Positions 63,077 through 64,000 of a DNA stretch of 64,000 nt are shown piece by piece. The translations under genes were made by a program, and so were the position numbers. The stretch's first letter is position 1. Each line of letters starts with the position of its first letter. The notes beneath the pieces were generated by a model. It ran no database searches, was not told the origin of the DNA, and saw nothing but the letters and a program-made list of their open reading frames with translations. Source of the DNA: Actibacterium pelagium (lineage in GTDB: Bacteria; Pseudomonadota; Alphaproteobacteria; Rhodobacterales; Rhodobacteraceae); NCBI RefSeq assembly GCF_002285415.1, contig NZ_NSBU01000004.1, forward strand, positions 558,001 to 622,000, given 5' to 3'.

Positions 63077-64000
63077 ATGCTGAAAACCTATTTTCCGATC
63101 CTCGACTGGGGCCGTGCCTATAATAAGCAGGCCTTGTCGAACGACCTGATCGCCGCGGTGATCGTCACGATCATGCTGATCCCGCAATCGCTGGCCTATG
63201 CCCTGTTGGCAGGCCTGCCGCCCGAGGCCGGTATCTATGCCTCGATCCTGCCGATCATTCTTTACGCGATCTTTGGCACCAGCCGCGCCTTGGCCGTGGG
63301 GCCGGTTGCTGTCGTTTCGTTGATGACCGCCGCTGCAATCGGCGAGGTCGCGGCGCAGGGGACGATGGGATACGCACTGGCCGCGCTGACATTGGCCTTG
63401 ATGTCCGGGGTCATTCTGCTGGTGATGGGGGTCTTCAAGCTGGGGTTCCTTGCGAATTTCCTGTCCCACCCGGTCATTGCGGGGTTCATCACGGCATCGG
63501 GCATCATCATCGCAGCAAGCCAATTGAAGCACATTCTTGGTGTGGACGCGTCGGGCCACAACCTGCTGGAACTTGTCCTGTCGTTGTTTGAGCACTTGGG
63601 CCAGGTCAACCTGCCAACGCTGGTGATCGGCGTGACCGCTACGGGTTTTCTATTCTGGGTTCGCATGGGGATGAAGCCCATGTTGATGCGGCTGGGTCTG
63701 TCTGCCGGGGCCGCAGGTGTTGCGACCAAAGCGGGCCCCGTGCTGGCCGTCGTTTTCTCGACCGTGGCGGTTTGGGCTTTTGGGCTTGCTGATCAGGGTG
63801 TTCGGATTGTTGGCGAGGTGCCGCAAAGCCTGCCGCCCCTGACCATGCCATCATTCTCACCAGAGCTTTTGCGCGATTTGGCGGTGCCCGCGCTGTTGAT
63901 CTCGGTCATCGGGTTCGTGGAATCCATCTCGGTCGCCCAGACACTGGCCGCTAAAAAGCGGCAGCGGATCGATCCGGATCAGGAACTGATCGGGTTGGGG
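63077..64000 (+). CDS. SulP-family inorganic anion transporter (N-terminal part, cut by window edge)
   Basis: The first 308 codons of a SulP/SLC26-type permease; the frame is open to the right edge. The family block LIAAVIVTIMLIPQSLAYAL, then LPPEAGIYASILPIILYAIF and FLSHPVIAGFITASGIIIA, identify it. SulP proteins carry sulfate, bicarbonate or other anions. ATG 63077 matches the start of family members; ATG 63062 is in the same frame. Following a persulfide dioxygenase it may export or exchange the sulfite or sulfate produced. Confidence 0.92.
   Translation, partial: MLKTYFPILDWGRAYNKQALSNDLIAAVIVTIMLIPQSLAYALLAGLPPEAGIYASILPIILYAIFGTSRALAVGPVAVVSLMTAAAIGEVAAQGTMGYALAALTLALMSGVILLVMGVFKLGFLANFLSHPVIAGFITASGIIIAASQLKHILGVDASGHNLLELVLSLFEHLGQVNLPTLVIGVTATGFLFWVRMGMKPMLMRLGLSAGAAGVATKAGPVLAVVFSTVAVWAFGLADQGVRIVGEVPQSLPPLTMPSFSPELLRDLAVPALLISVIGFVESISVAQTLAAKKRQRIDPDQELIGLG

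Noticed and set aside
1-64000. tRNA, rRNA, CRISPR, insertion sequences, prophage
   Set aside because: No cloverleaf-like segments with CCA-type ends, no regular spaced repeats, and no transposase or phage-type protein were seen in reading the window.

Overview
The window is a chromosomal segment of a Roseobacter-type alphaproteobacterium (order Rhodobacterales). This is inferred from the complete soxSR-T-VWXYZABCDEF order known from Paracoccus and roseobacters, an ALAS-type hemA, small 16-strand-type porins, the ATP-grasp/alpha-E/transglutaminase/Anbu operon, and high-GC coding DNA with many ATGA start/stop overlaps. No rRNA, tRNA, CRISPR array, IS element or phage gene was seen. Nearly all of the DNA is coding.

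Layout. (1) 1-6.9 kb: the 3' end of secA, an AT-richer sulfotransferase with a 21-bp tandem duplication, then on the minus strand radC, dnaJ and dnaK behind a good heat-shock (RpoH) promoter, an alkB-type dioxygenase and an ABC-2 exporter permease. (2) 7.0-17.2 kb: a plus-strand surface-polysaccharide run: cysQ, kdsB, a GT2, galU, galE, three further glycosyltransferases and a two-module NodH-like sulfotransferase. (3) 17.2-26.9 kb, minus strand: ptsN, hpf, the LPS export genes lptB-lptA-lptC with kdsD and an RNase D, then holA, lptE, leuS and a DUF3576 lipoprotein. (4) 27-43 kb: two dissimilar porins in tandem, each with a strong terminator; yggS, a secreted protein of unknown function, an L,D-transpeptidase, a RibA with a non-canonical N-terminal domain, an orphan response regulator, DUF2161, DUF924, xthA, a thioredoxin-TPR protein, a Lon-N domain protein, a Trm112-like protein, the four-gene Anbu operon, and a convergent transaldolase.

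(5) 43.2-63 kb is the most interesting part: a large sulfur-oxidation island. soxS-soxR-soxT are followed by soxV-soxW, soxX-Y-Z-A, soxB-C-D-E-F, a DUF302 protein and hemA, a second YeeE/YedE transporter, two minus-strand metallo-beta-lactamase-fold proteins (SoxG/SoxH-like), and then a divergent cytoplasmic module: a Crp/Fnr regulator, DUF2892, two half-size YeeE/YedE proteins, a Blh/ETHE1-like persulfide dioxygenase, a TIGR01244 rhodanese-like protein and a SulP anion transporter that runs off the right edge. Periplasmic Sox enzymes oxidise thiosulfate and sulfide; the second module would take up sulfane sulfur, oxidise it to sulfite and export or exchange the anion.

By eye I find five 24-bp palindromes of the form ACATATTC-N8-GAATATGT upstream of soxS, soxV, soxX, soxB and in the divergent region between the MBL gene and the crp-like gene. 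They match the ATTC-N8-GAAT operator type of the SoxR/SqrR/BigR dithiol repressors, and SoxR in this window carries the expected cysteine pair. This predicts one SoxR regulon joining the periplasmic and cytoplasmic sulfur modules.
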